From: Microthrixaceae bacterium
GTDB lineage: Bacteria; Actinomycetota; Acidimicrobiia; Acidimicrobiales; Acidimicrobilacustridaceae
Assembly (NCBI GenBank): GCA_947449015.1
Contig: CANFQA010000013.1
Span: 1 to 58,603 of the forward strand
DNA: 58,603 bases
Reading direction: 5' to 3'
This document shows, piece by piece, positions 1 through 9,698 of this stretch (position 1 is its first letter; each line of letters opens with the position of its first letter). The translations under genes and the position numbers were made by a program. The notes beneath the pieces are model-generated. The model did not search any database. It saw only the letters and a list, made by a program, of their open reading frames with translations, and had not been told where the DNA came from.

Positions 1-2
1 CC

Positions 3-149
3 TATGACGTCTCCGATCCCCGGATCGACCCGCCCCTCAAGTGGACCGTGAAGCTGAACGGCTGCATCGAGGCCACCCCGGCGGTCTGGAAGGGCCGCAT
101 CTACGTGGCAGCCCGTGGCGGGCAGCTCTACGCCATCGGCGACCAGTAG
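3..149 (+). CDS. C-terminal end of a PQQ-type beta-propeller protein (partial)
   Basis: An open frame enters from the left edge and stops with TAG at 147-149. The 48 visible residues end in GRIYVAARGGQLYAIGDQ and contain an earlier EATPAVWKGRIYV. This is the usual blade pattern of PQQ-like quinoprotein repeats (PQQ_2 type), in which a short hydrophobic strand is followed by GxLYAI. Such proteins are usually exported and act as dehydrogenases, BamB-like scaffolds or binding propellers. Too little is visible to choose, and no cofactor residue can be assessed. It runs the same way as hppA but is separated from it by about 150 bases. Confidence 0.7.
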   Translation, partial: YDVSDPRIDPPLKWTVKLNGCIEATPAVWKGRIYVAARGGQLYAIGDQ

Positions 150-247
150 CGCCCGCTCCGTCCCGACCATTCTCGCAACCCCACAGACCCACGGGGTACT
201 GTTCTGCGCTCCCAGACCCCCCTCGGGATGGGTGCCCCACCGAACCT

Positions 248-265
248 TTCCGGCGCGCGCCGGAA
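248..265. promoter_or_regulatory. 18-bp perfect palindrome in the hppA leader
   Basis: TTCCGGCGCGCGCCGGAA is self-complementary over all 18 bases and ends 32 bases before the hppA start codon. It could be an operator or a GC-rich hairpin in the 5' leader. The remainder of 150-297 holds no gene I can support. Confidence 0.4.
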
Positions 266-297
266 CCAAGTACAGGTCAAGAACAGGACGGATTTCG

Positions 298-2664
<2,367 letters not shown>

Positions 2665-2708
2665 CCTGCAGTTCATCGATCGGGGTTCCCCCGACCGACA
2701 ACGTGAGA

Positions 2709-2734
2709 GGGGCCCGGCTTCGGCCGGGCCCCTT
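2709..2734. terminator. Rho-independent terminator after hppA
   Basis: A 10-bp perfect stem (2709-2718 with 2723-2732) closes a TTCG tetraloop and is followed by TT on the plus strand. It lies between the convergent ends of hppA and the small membrane gene at 2747, so it may serve both directions. Confidence 0.85.
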
Positions 2735-2746
2735 CCGCGTCTGTGG

Positions 2747-3085
2747 TCAGCTATCGAGCAGGGCGGCGTTGACCTTGGGCGTGCGGGAGAAGTTCCAGCG
2801 CACGAGCACCGCATTCGCGGCCAGCCCACCCACGACCCCGATGACAATCGGGTGGATCTGCGCACCGGCGTAGAACCCACCCACGAACAGCGGCAGCAGC
2901 CAGAGCCAGAAGTACCGGGACCATGGCCGGGTGCGCTGGTACGCCGCGAAGCGAACAGCGAATCGGGCGTTCTCCGCGTTCTCCTGGGGTCGCCCGACGC
3001 GGATGAGCCGACGGATCTGACGGCGGGTGCCCTTGTCGAGGCTGTTCCACTGGGCGGCGAAATCGGGGTCGGCTGCTGAAGTCAT
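2747..3085 (-). CDS. Small two-helix membrane protein, function unknown
   Basis: A 112-residue protein from the ATG giving MTSAADPDF. The frame is open further upstream, but those residues are basic and low in complexity. The N-terminal half is charged, with an arginine-rich stretch (RRQIRRLIRVGR) around residues 23-34. Two hydrophobic segments follow, YFWLWLLPLFVGGFYAGA and HPIVIGVVGGLAANAVLV, with a short basic tail. This suggests a cytoplasmic N-terminus and a membrane hairpin. I do not recognise the family and assign no function. It converges on hppA across a shared terminator. Confidence 0.6.
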   Translation of the reverse strand: MTSAADPDFAAQWNSLDKGTRRQIRRLIRVGRPQENAENARFAVRFAAYQRTRPWSRYFWLWLLPLFVGGFYAGAQIHPIVIGVVGGLAANAVLVRWNFSRTPKVNAALLDS

Positions 3086-3235
3086 CGGGACCACTTTGTC
3101 ACGCCCGCCAACACCAGCGGGCGGTTCGCGGCTGTGGACCAGTCTCACCCCACTCCAGCGCACTACCCGGTTCCATCGCTCTACCAGGACGAGCGGGTCG
3201 CTACGTCGACCAGCGAGCGACCATGATCCCGCCTC

Positions 3236-3267
3236 GACGCGACCTCAGACGCGACCTCAGACGCGAC
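3236..3267 (+). repeat. 12-bp tandem repeat
   Basis: The unit GACGCGACCTCA occurs twice in full (3236-3247, 3248-3259) and then as eight bases (3260-3267), directly next to the amt1 terminator. The remaining 3086-3322 interval holds no gene I can support. Confidence 0.8.
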
Positions 3268-3300
3268 GAGGGCCCGGTGCGGACATCGCACCGGGCCCTC
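3268..3300 (-). terminator. Terminator of the glnK1-amt1 unit
   Basis: A 13-bp perfect GC-rich stem (3268-3280 with 3288-3300) with a 7-base loop sits 23 bases beyond the amt1 stop codon. No clear T-run follows, so it may act as an intrinsic terminator or as a 3' end stabiliser. Confidence 0.7.
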
Positions 3301-3322
3301 GACCGTGAATCTTCGACTCGGG

Positions 3323-4879
3323 TTACTCGACGCTGGCGCCGAGGCCCTCGTGAGTTCCGGAAAAGTCCGGGTAGGCCAGCACACCCATCTCAGGAATATC
3401 GAGACCAGCGATCTCGTCAGCCGCATCGCTGCGAATGCCACCCTTGAAGACCTTCTGGGAGAGCTTGAAGAAGGCGAAGGAGATGCCGCCCATGACCACC
3501 ACGATCACGAGCACACCGATTGCCTGCGCAGCGAGCTGTCCCCAGCCCGAACTGCCGTAGAGCACACCGGTCACACCCGTGGCCGCACCAGCGGAATCGA
3601 GGTGTGTGGTGGTGCCGTTCCAGCCGAGGCCGGCTCCGAGCGCATCGACGCCGTAGCGACCGTTGGCGAAGATACCGAGGGCGAGCACGCCCCAGATGCC
3701 GTTGGCGAAGTGCACGCCGATGGCGCCCACCGGATCGTCGATCTTGACCTTCTGATCAACGAAGAACACGACCTCGACCACGATGATGCCGGCGATCAGC
3801 CCGATCAGGCCGGCAGCCCACGGGTCGACGAACGCACAGGGTGCGGTGATGGCCACGAGCCCGGCAAGCAGACCATTCATGATCATGGCGGGGTCGGGCT
3901 TGCCGGTCCGCTTCCAGACCCAGAGCATGCCGGTCATGCCACCCAGTGCCGCGGCGATAGCGGTGTTGGCGGCCACAACAGCGAACTGGCCATCAGCGAT
4001 CTGCAGCGTGGATGCGGCGTTGAAACCGAACCAGCCGAAGAACAGGATCAGCGTGCCCGCTCCGGCCATGGCGATGCTGTGGCCCGGGATACCTCGGGCC
4101 TTGCCGTCCTTGCCGTACTTCCCGATACGGGGACCGAGGACCAACGCACCAGTGAGGGCGGCCACACCACCAACGGCGTGCACCACGCCGGAGCCGGCGA
4201 AGTCGACATAGCCGTTACCGAGCTTGAGAGTGTTGCCGAGCTGCGAGAGCCAGCCACCGCCCCAGGTCCAGGCACCGAACAGCGGGTAGTACAGGGCGCC
4301 GCAGAACAGACCCCACAGGACGAAGGACTTGAACTTCCAACGCTCGGCCATCGACCCGGTGGGGATGGTGGCGGCGGTGTCCATGAAGGCCAGCATGTAG
4401 AGGAAGTAACCGGCCACGGCACCGGAGGCAGCGAACTTGCCACCGGTGAGCGCCCAGCCGCCCTGCCACAGGAAGACCCAGTGTCCACTGCCGAGCAGTG
4501 GGCCACCGAGGGCATGGTCATATCCCCAGTCGAAACCGGGAACGTTGGCCGAATAGCCACCGAACATGAGGCCGTAGCCCACGATGAAGAAGGCGGTGGC
4601 GCCGGTGGCGAACACCGCGATGTTCATCGCCATGGTGTGAGCCGCGTTCTTGGCCCGGATGAAACCGGTCTCGAGCATGGCGAAACCGGCCTGCATGAAC
4701 ATCACCAGCGAGGCGCCGACGATGATCCACAACAGGTTGGTGTTCTGCGAGAACAGCACGAACGGATCAGGTGCCGCAGTCGTGGTTTCCACGGTCTCCT
4801 GGGCAGATGCCACACCGGTGAGCAGAAGCGTGGCGGCGCCAGCGACAGCACCTCCGAGAGCAAGTCGTTTCATCTTCAC
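3323..4879 (-). CDS. amt: Ammonium transporter (Amt1)
   Basis: A 518-residue Amt/Mep/Rh channel. A signal peptide covers about residues 1-26 (ends GVASAQE), as in many bacterial Amt proteins. The Amt signature around FMQAGFAMLETGFIRAKN is present, and the two pore histidines lie in GVVHAVGG and GVHFANG, so ammonium conduction should be intact. The start is GTG at 4877-4879, whose last two bases with the following A form the TGA stop of glnK1 (GTGA overlap). This indicates translational coupling to the PII protein that should gate the channel. An in-frame ATG two codons later is the alternative start. It is the last gene of the minus-strand nitrogen locus. Confidence 0.96.
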   Translation of the reverse strand: MKMKRLALGGAVAGAATLLLTGVASAQETVETTTAAPDPFVLFSQNTNLLWIIVGASLVMFMQAGFAMLETGFIRAKNAAHTMAMNIAVFATGATAFFIVGYGLMFGGYSANVPGFDWGYDHALGGPLLGSGHWVFLWQGGWALTGGKFAASGAVAGYFLYMLAFMDTAATIPTGSMAERWKFKSFVLWGLFCGALYYPLFGAWTWGGGWLSQLGNTLKLGNGYVDFAGSGVVHAVGGVAALTGALVLGPRIGKYGKDGKARGIPGHSIAMAGAGTLILFFGWFGFNAASTLQIADGQFAVVAANTAIAAALGGMTGMLWVWKRTGKPDPAMIMNGLLAGLVAITAPCAFVDPWAAGLIGLIAGIIVVEVVFFVDQKVKIDDPVGAIGVHFANGIWGVLALGIFANGRYGVDALGAGLGWNGTTTHLDSAGAATGVTGVLYGSSGWGQLAAQAIGVLVIVVVMGGISFAFFKLSQKVFKGGIRSDAADEIAGLDIPEMGVLAYPDFSGTHEGLGASVE

Positions 4880-5217
4880 AGCGCATCTCCATCTCGTTCA
4901 CCGGTGCGGATTCGCACCATCTTGGACACCGGGGTGACCCAGATCTTCCCGTCACCGATCTTGTCGGTACGGGCTGCATTCATGATCGTGTCGACGACCC
5001 GATCAGTATCGGCCTCGCTGCAAAGCACCTCGACCTTGACCTTGGGGAGAAGGTCGACCTTGTACTCAGCTCCTCGATAGGTCTCGGTGTGCCCGCCTTG
5101 GCGACCGAACCCCTTGACCTCATCCACCGTCATACCGGGCATGTCGATGGCCTTGAGCGCGTCCTTCACCTCCTCGAGCTTGTGCGGCTTGATCACCGCG
5201 GTCACCAGATTGACCAT
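4876..5217 (-). CDS. glnK: PII nitrogen signal protein GlnK1
   Basis: A 113-residue PII protein. The first PII signature surrounds the T-loop (RGAEYKVDLLPK), in which Tyr52 aligns with Tyr51 of E. coli GlnB, the residue that is uridylylated in enterics and adenylylated in actinobacteria. The C-terminal signature KIGDGKIWVTP is intact. PII trimers bind ATP/ADP and 2-oxoglutarate and block Amt channels with the T-loop. The ATG at 5217 has a strong GGAGGAG Shine-Dalgarno sequence 5 bases away. The gene overlaps amt1 by 4 bases and follows a 249-base intergenic region filled with phased half-sites. Confidence 0.97.
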   Translation of the reverse strand: MVNLVTAVIKPHKLEEVKDALKAIDMPGMTVDEVKGFGRQGGHTETYRGAEYKVDLLPKVKVEVLCSEADTDRVVDTIMNAARTDKIGDGKIWVTPVSKMVRIRTGERDGDAL

Positions 5218-5279
5218 CTCTCCTCCTTCGGGTTGAGCCAGTGGCTCCTGAATCGCACCAGATCGGTCTGACGGAGACG

Positions 5280-5470
5280 TCAGAACCTCGTCAGGAACCA
5301 GATCGGTATCTGACGCGAGGCTGACCATACGGAGGGCGGATTTCCCAACGGTGTTGGGTTTGTTACACGCCCGAACCGAGAATCTGACCAAAATCTGACA
5401 TCACTGGAGCCGGTGAACTGATTCAGTACCCGCTCAGAAAGCCATCAGTCTGGCGTCAGAATGCGATCAG
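5280..5470. promoter_or_regulatory. Phased 11-bp half-site array upstream of glnK1-amt1
   Basis: Five TCAG tetramers lie exactly 11 bp apart (5423, 5434, 5445, 5456, 5467), each separated by 7 bases. Three further pairs also use 11-bp spacing: CTGA at 5384 and 5395 (inside AATCTGAC repeats), CTGA at 5310 and 5321, and TCAG at 5280 and 5291. The last TCAG overlaps the stop codon of the histidine kinase gene. Direct repeats spaced 11 bp are the usual footprint of OmpR/PhoB-type regulators, and such a regulator is encoded immediately upstream. An 18-bp palindrome (TCTGACGGAGACGTCAGA, 5267-5284) and a direct repeat ACCAGATCGGT (5257 and 5297) are also present. Confidence 0.75.
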
Positions 5471-6828
5471 GCCGGAGTGGGAGCGAGCGGAAGGGTGAAG
5501 GTGAACACCGCTCCCCCACCTTCGGCCCCGTCGACACGCACCGACCCACCATGACTGAGCGCGGTCTGTTCGACAATGGCGAGTCCGAGACCGGAGCCCG
5601 GCAGGGAACGAGCAGCCGCCGAGCGATAGAAGCGTTCGAAGATGTGAGCACGCTCGGCGGGAGGGACACCCGGCCCGTGATCGCGGACCGTGATCACACC
5701 ATCGGCGAGGGAGAGTTCGATCGGGGCGGGGGCCTCGCTGAACTTGGCGGCGTTCTCGAGGAGGTTGCCCACCGCACGGGAGAGATCCCGGGGGCGACCC
5801 ACGACCTCGCAGGGGGAGATGGAGGTGATGATCTCCCGTCCGGTGCGACGACGCACACGATCGGCGGCCCGCTCGACGAGCTGGTCGAGCGCGAGGCGCT
5901 GGTCGGGCTCATCGTCATAGGTGTCGGTGGCCAGCTGCACGAGCTCGTCGACCAGCGAGCCGAGCTCGCGGGTCTCGGCCTCGAGATCGGACAGGATCGA
6001 CCGACGGGTGGGTTCGGGGAGCGACTCGTAGCGCTGGAGGGTCTCGATGTTGGTGCGCAGGCTGGTGAGTGGCGTGCGCAATTCATGCCCGGCATCTTGC
6101 ACAAGCTGTTGCTGCTGTTCGCGGGAGCGTCCCAGGGCGCCCAGCATGGTGGCGAATGCCCGGCCGAGACGACCCGGTTCGTCATTCCCACTCACTGGAA
6201 TCGGAACGTCGAGGCGGCCTGTGGTTGCCACCTCCTCGGCGGCATCGGTGAGCTGCACGAGCGGCTCGGTGGCCCGGCGGGCGATGAGCCAACCAGCAGC
6301 GGCGCCCAGCGCCGCAGTGGCGGCGACCACCAGCAGCAACCACCAGCGCAGACCGTCGAGCACGCGCTGTGACTCGCCGTAGTCGCGAGCGATCTGCACG
6401 GCACCACCGGATGGCAGCGCAACGGTTTGTACCCGATAGGTCGTGGAATCGACGTGAACGGTGCGGGTGCGCTGACCGCCGCCGGACCGGGCGAGCACCT
6501 GATCTTCTGCATCCACCGGCAGCGCAACCGAACCCACCGAGGCCACGGCGACTCCTGCGGGAGAGATGCACTGGAAGGCCACGCCCTCGACGCCGTCGTC
6601 GCCGATGCGGGGGCCGGCCAGCGCAGAGTTGGTTCCGCGTCGACCACACAGGGCGGCGGCATCACGGCCGTCGCGGTCCTGGAAGCGATGACCATAGGAG
6701 TCGAGATAGGAATCGACCTCGGCCCGGACCCGCTGATCGGTGGTGACGAACGCCGTGAACGCGACGACGACCGCCGCCAGGCCGGCCAGCACCGCGAGTG
6801 CGATGGCGATCCTCGCCCGCAGTGTCAT
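5467..6828 (-). CDS. Sensor histidine kinase of the nitrogen locus
   Basis: A 453-residue membrane kinase. Transmembrane segments at about 7-29 and 161-184 bracket an extracytoplasmic sensor domain of about 130 residues that contains two cysteines (Cys61, Cys87). A HAMP linker (about 185-235) follows, then the HisKA dimerisation domain with phospho-acceptor His248 in DAGHELRTPLTSL. The ATPase domain has the N box (NLLENAAKFS), G1 (DHGPGVP), F box (IFERFYR) and G2 (GSGLGLAIV). The architecture is MprB/PrrB-like. The start codon overlaps the response-regulator stop (ATGA), so both are co-translated. The context suggests a role in ammonium or nitrogen status, which is inference; the sensed ligand is unknown. 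Confidence 0.92.
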   Translation of the reverse strand: MTLRARIAIALAVLAGLAAVVVAFTAFVTTDQRVRAEVDSYLDSYGHRFQDRDGRDAAALCGRRGTNSALAGPRIGDDGVEGVAFQCISPAGVAVASVGSVALPVDAEDQVLARSGGGQRTRTVHVDSTTYRVQTVALPSGGAVQIARDYGESQRVLDGLRWWLLLVVAATAALGAAAGWLIARRATEPLVQLTDAAEEVATTGRLDVPIPVSGNDEPGRLGRAFATMLGALGRSREQQQQLVQDAGHELRTPLTSLRTNIETLQRYESLPEPTRRSILSDLEAETRELGSLVDELVQLATDTYDDEPDQRLALDQLVERAADRVRRRTGREIITSISPCEVVGRPRDLSRAVGNLLENAAKFSEAPAPIELSLADGVITVRDHGPGVPPAERAHIFERFYRSAAARSLPGSGLGLAIVEQTALSHGGSVRVDGAEGGGAVFTFTLPLAPTPA

Positions 6829-7514
6829 GAGGTGCGCAGCGTGTACCCGACGCCGCGGACGGTGTGGATGAGGCGGTGCTCGCCGCCCTCCTCGGTCTTG
6901 CGTCGCAGGTACCCGATGTAGACGGCCAGCGCCTTCGAATCAGGGCCGAAGTCGTAGCCCCAGATGCGGTCGTAGATGGTGGAGTGCGAGAGCACCACGC
7001 CCGCGTTGTGGGCCAGCAGCTGCAGCAGATCGAACTCGGTCTTGGTGAGCTCCATCTCCCGGTCGCCGCGCCAGGCCCGACGGGAGGCGTCGTCGATGCG
7101 GAGGTCGTCGACGGAGATCTCGCGCTGGTCGGTGTCCTCGTCGCCGTAGGAGCTGCGACGAAGCAGGGAACGGATCCGGGCGAAGAGTTCGTCGAGCGAG
7201 AACGGCTTGGGCAGGTAGTCATCGGCGCCGGCATCGAGACCCGAGACCCGGTCGGAGACCTCGGTGCGCGCCGTGAGCACGAGGATGGGGAGACGGGATC
7301 CGGCTGACCGGAGCCGACGGCACACCGTGAGTCCGTCCACGTTGGGCATGCCGAGATCGAGGATCAGCAGATCGACCCCATCAGCGGCCGCCACTTCGAG
7401 TGCCGAGGCGCCATCACCCACGGCGGTGACGGCGTAGCCCTCGAGCTCGAGGGCTCGGCTGACCGATTCCCGCACGGCACGGTCGTCCTCGGCGATCACG
7501 ATGGTGGCTGTCAT
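6825..7514 (-). CDS. OmpR/PhoB-family response regulator
   Basis: A 229-residue two-domain regulator. The receiver domain has the acidic pocket (Glu9-Asp10-Asp11), phospho-acceptor Asp53 in LLILDLGMPNVD, the LTAR switch Thr and KPF lysine. The C-terminal winged helix (REMELTKTEFDLLQLLAHN ... YIGYLRRK ... TVRGVGYTLR) is typical of OmpR/PhoB proteins, which bind direct repeats spaced about 11 bp. Such repeats occur before glnK1 and amt2, so this is the natural candidate to bind them. ATG 7514 gives the canonical N-terminus; an ATG three codons earlier (7523) is possible. It overlaps the kinase gene by 4 bases. Confidence 0.94.
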   Translation of the reverse strand: MTATIVIAEDDRAVRESVSRALELEGYAVTAVGDGASALEVAAADGVDLLILDLGMPNVDGLTVCRRLRSAGSRLPILVLTARTEVSDRVSGLDAGADDYLPKPFSLDELFARIRSLLRRSSYGDEDTDQREISVDDLRIDDASRRAWRGDREMELTKTEFDLLQLLAHNAGVVLSHSTIYDRIWGYDFGPDSKALAVYIGYLRRKTEEGGEHRLIHTVRGVGYTLRTS

Positions 7515-7568
7515 GGCCCCCATTCCTAGTACGACCTCGTGAGATGGAGGTAAGAGTCCGGACGCGCA

Positions 7569-7594
7569 AGGGCCCCCGCCGCAGCGGGGGCCCT
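7569..7594. terminator. Terminator between glnK2 and the response regulator
   Basis: A GC-rich stem of 11 bp (7569-7579 with 7584-7594) encloses a 4-base loop, 20 bases after the glnK2 stop. It suggests that amt2-glnK2 and the two-component pair are at least partly separate transcription units. Confidence 0.8.
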
Positions 7595-7614
7595 CATCGT
7601 TCGCGGTGTCCGGA

Positions 7615-7956
7615 TCAGACGGCGTCGGCGCCGGTCTCTCCGGTGCGGATCCGGACCAGCTCGTCGAGGCTGTAGACCCAGATCTTGCCGTCACCGATCT
7701 TGCCGGTCTGGCCCGAGGCCGTGATCGTCTCGATCGCCTTCGGCACGAGTGCCTCATCGACGATCAGTTCGATCTTGATCTTCGGGAGAAGATCGACCTT
7801 GTACTCGGAACCACGGAAGGTCTCGGTCTTGCCGCCCTGACGGCCGAACCCCTTCACCTCCGTGACGGTGATCCCGGTGATGCCCGCACCCTTCAGTGCA
7901 TCCTTCACCTCGTCGAACTTGTGCGGCTTCAACACCGCGGTGACCAGTTTGAGCAT
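7615..7956 (-). CDS. glnK: PII nitrogen signal protein GlnK2
   Basis: A second 113-residue PII protein. The T-loop (RGSEYKVDLLPK) has Tyr52 in the modifiable position, and the C-terminal signature KIGDGKIWVYS is intact. It is clearly diverged from GlnK1 over residues 64-84 (IELIVDEALVPKAIETITASG), so the two PII proteins may pair with different channels. A strong AAAGGAGGAG Shine-Dalgarno sequence precedes the ATG. The gene lies 43 bases downstream of amt2, in the opposite order to glnK1-amt1. Confidence 0.97.
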   Translation of the reverse strand: MLKLVTAVLKPHKFDEVKDALKGAGITGITVTEVKGFGRQGGKTETFRGSEYKVDLLPKIKIELIVDEALVPKAIETITASGQTGKIGDGKIWVYSLDELVRIRTGETGADAV

Positions 7957-7999
7957 GTCGCTCCTCCTTTACTCGGTCAGAATCGTTGGGTCGTGGGCC

Positions 8000-9496
8000 T
8001 CAGGACGAGGTGGAGCTGGATGCTCCGGTTCCCATGAAGGCGAACTCGGGGTGGTACGCCGACCCACCGTGTTCGTGGATGTCGAGGCCCTCGAGCTCGA
8101 TCTCGGCCGGGACACGCAACTGCTTGGTGAGGTTGATGCCGTACATCAGCACCAGGCCGGCGGCCAGAACCAGACCGACCACCACACCCGAACCGATCAG
8201 CTGAGCGACGAGCTGCGACGTGCCGCCGCCGTAGAAGAGTCCCGACACGGTGCCGGCGCTGACATCGGCGCCGGTGGCACCGGGGATCCCGAAGTCTCCG
8301 GTGGCGAAGAGACCGACCGCCAGCGTGCCCCAGATCCCAGCGACGCCGTGGACGGCGACCGCACCGATGGGGTCGTCGACCCGGAACCATTCGATGACGT
8401 CGATGGCGATGATGGCCACGACTGCGCCGACCGCACCGATGATGATGGCGCCGAGCGGGCTCACCCAGTAGCAGGGGGCGGTGATGGCGACCAGGCCGGC
8501 GAGGAAGCCGTTGATCGTGATGCCCGGATCCCACTTCTTGGTGCGCACGTACATCCAGACGAGGCCCATGAGACAACCTGCGCAGGCGGCGAGGGTGGTG
8601 TTGGCGGCGACCCGGCCGATGCCCTCGAGGTCCATGGCGCTGAGGGTGGAGCCGGGGTTGAAGCCGTACCAGCCGAACCACAGGATGATGCCGCCGATGG
8701 CTGCGATCGTCATGTCGTGACCGACCATGAAACCGCCGCCGTCACGCTTGAACTTGCGACCCAGGCGGGGGCCGAGGGCCACGGCGCCGGTGAGGGCGAG
8801 AACGCCGCCGACAGTGTGGACGACGGTGGAACCGGCGAAGTCACGGAACGGCGTGTCGAGGGTGGCGAGCCAGCCGCCCGGACCCCAGATCCAATGCCCG
8901 ACGATCGGGTAGATGATGGCGCTGACGCCGACGCTGTAGATGAGGTCACCCTTGAAGCTGGTGCGACCCACCATGGCGCCCGACACGATGGTCGAGGCGG
9001 TGTCGGCGAAGGCGAACTGGAACAGGAAGAAGGCGAGGAACGCCACACCGGTCGTCCCGTAGGTGGGGGTGGCCCCACTCAGGAAGAAGAACTGGTGGCC
9101 GATCCAGCCATTGCCCTCACCGAACATGAAGGCGAAGCCCACCGCCCAGAAGAGGATGCCGCACATGGCGGTGTCGACGATGCACTCCATGAGCACGTTG
9201 ACGGTCTCCCGGGTGCGGGCGAAACCGGCCTCGAGCATCATGAACCCGGCCTGCATGAAGAACACGAGGAACGCCGCCACGAGCACCCACATGGTGTTGA
9301 GCGGGTTGATGAGGTCGGCGGCCTGCGCCATGGGCGTCTCCGCCGCCTGCGCACCGGCCTGACTCCCGAAGTACCAGGTGATGCCGCCGATGACACCCAG
9401 CAGCGCTGTGGTGCCGACCATCTTCCCGGCCAGGTAGGTCATGAAGTAGCGGCGCGAATCCTGCTCCTTCATGCCCGCTACGAATCTCTTGATCAT
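8000..9496 (-). CDS. amt: Ammonium transporter (Amt2)
   Basis: A 498-residue Amt channel without an obvious cleavable signal. About 25 basic and polar residues (MIKRFVAGMKEQDSRR) precede a first hydrophobic segment, so it has an extra N-terminal helix compared with plain Amt proteins. The Amt signature FMQAGFMMLEAGFARTRE and both pore histidines (VVHTVGG and VHGVAG) are present. ATG 9496 is chosen for its GGAGGAG Shine-Dalgarno sequence at proper spacing; the frame is open 28 codons further upstream without family-like residues. It heads the amt2-glnK2 unit, and its upstream region carries CTGA pairs spaced 11 bp like those before glnK1. Confidence 0.95.
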   Translation of the reverse strand: MIKRFVAGMKEQDSRRYFMTYLAGKMVGTTALLGVIGGITWYFGSQAGAQAAETPMAQAADLINPLNTMWVLVAAFLVFFMQAGFMMLEAGFARTRETVNVLMECIVDTAMCGILFWAVGFAFMFGEGNGWIGHQFFFLSGATPTYGTTGVAFLAFFLFQFAFADTASTIVSGAMVGRTSFKGDLIYSVGVSAIIYPIVGHWIWGPGGWLATLDTPFRDFAGSTVVHTVGGVLALTGAVALGPRLGRKFKRDGGGFMVGHDMTIAAIGGIILWFGWYGFNPGSTLSAMDLEGIGRVAANTTLAACAGCLMGLVWMYVRTKKWDPGITINGFLAGLVAITAPCYWVSPLGAIIIGAVGAVVAIIAIDVIEWFRVDDPIGAVAVHGVAGIWGTLAVGLFATGDFGIPGATGADVSAGTVSGLFYGGGTSQLVAQLIGSGVVVGLVLAAGLVLMYGINLTKQLRVPAEIELEGLDIHEHGGSAYHPEFAFMGTGASSSTSS

Positions 9497-9561
9497 TGCT
9501 CCTCCGTTTGCATCTCTGGCGTCCTTCCGACGCAGTGGGCAACCTACGGAGGTCGTGTTGC

Positions 9562-9615
9562 CTGATCGTTCGCTGAACATGACGCGAACCGCACAGCTTC
9601 CTGACGGGTATCTGT
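9562..9615. promoter_or_regulatory. CTGA half-site pairs upstream of amt2
   Basis: CTGA occurs at 9562 and 9573 (11 bp apart), and CTGA at 9601 is followed by CTGT at 9612 (11 bp). These lie 66-120 bases upstream of the amt2 start and match the element and spacing found before glnK1. Confidence 0.5.
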
Positions 9616-9684
9616 ACGGACCTGCCGAGAGCGATCACCGTGATCACCGAAGGGGCTGCGCTCCCCCGACGGCATCGGAACCTC

Positions 9685-9690
9685 TAGGGT
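9685..9690 (+). promoter_or_regulatory. Probable -10 element, leaderless FKBP gene
   Basis: TAGGGT fits the actinobacterial TANNNT -10 pattern and ends 8 bases before the ATG at 9699. No Shine-Dalgarno sequence is present, so transcription probably starts at the start codon. Confidence 0.5.
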
Positions 9691-9698
9691 TGCCGCCC

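Noticed and set aside
115-297. Upstream extension of hppA
   Set aside because: The frame is open but overlaps the end of the preceding gene, and the residues are unlike the N-terminus of any pyrophosphatase; ATG 298 has a ribosome-binding site.
3305-5080. Long open frame on the plus strand opposite amt1 (591 codons)
   Set aside because: It is antisense to a clear ammonium transporter and rich in His/Asp/Glu/Gly in the way that antisense frames of high-GC genes are; no domain, signal or ribosome-binding site supports it.
7862-9565. Long open frame on the plus strand opposite amt2 (567 codons)
   Set aside because: Same reason: it mirrors the amt2 coding frame and has no protein-like features.
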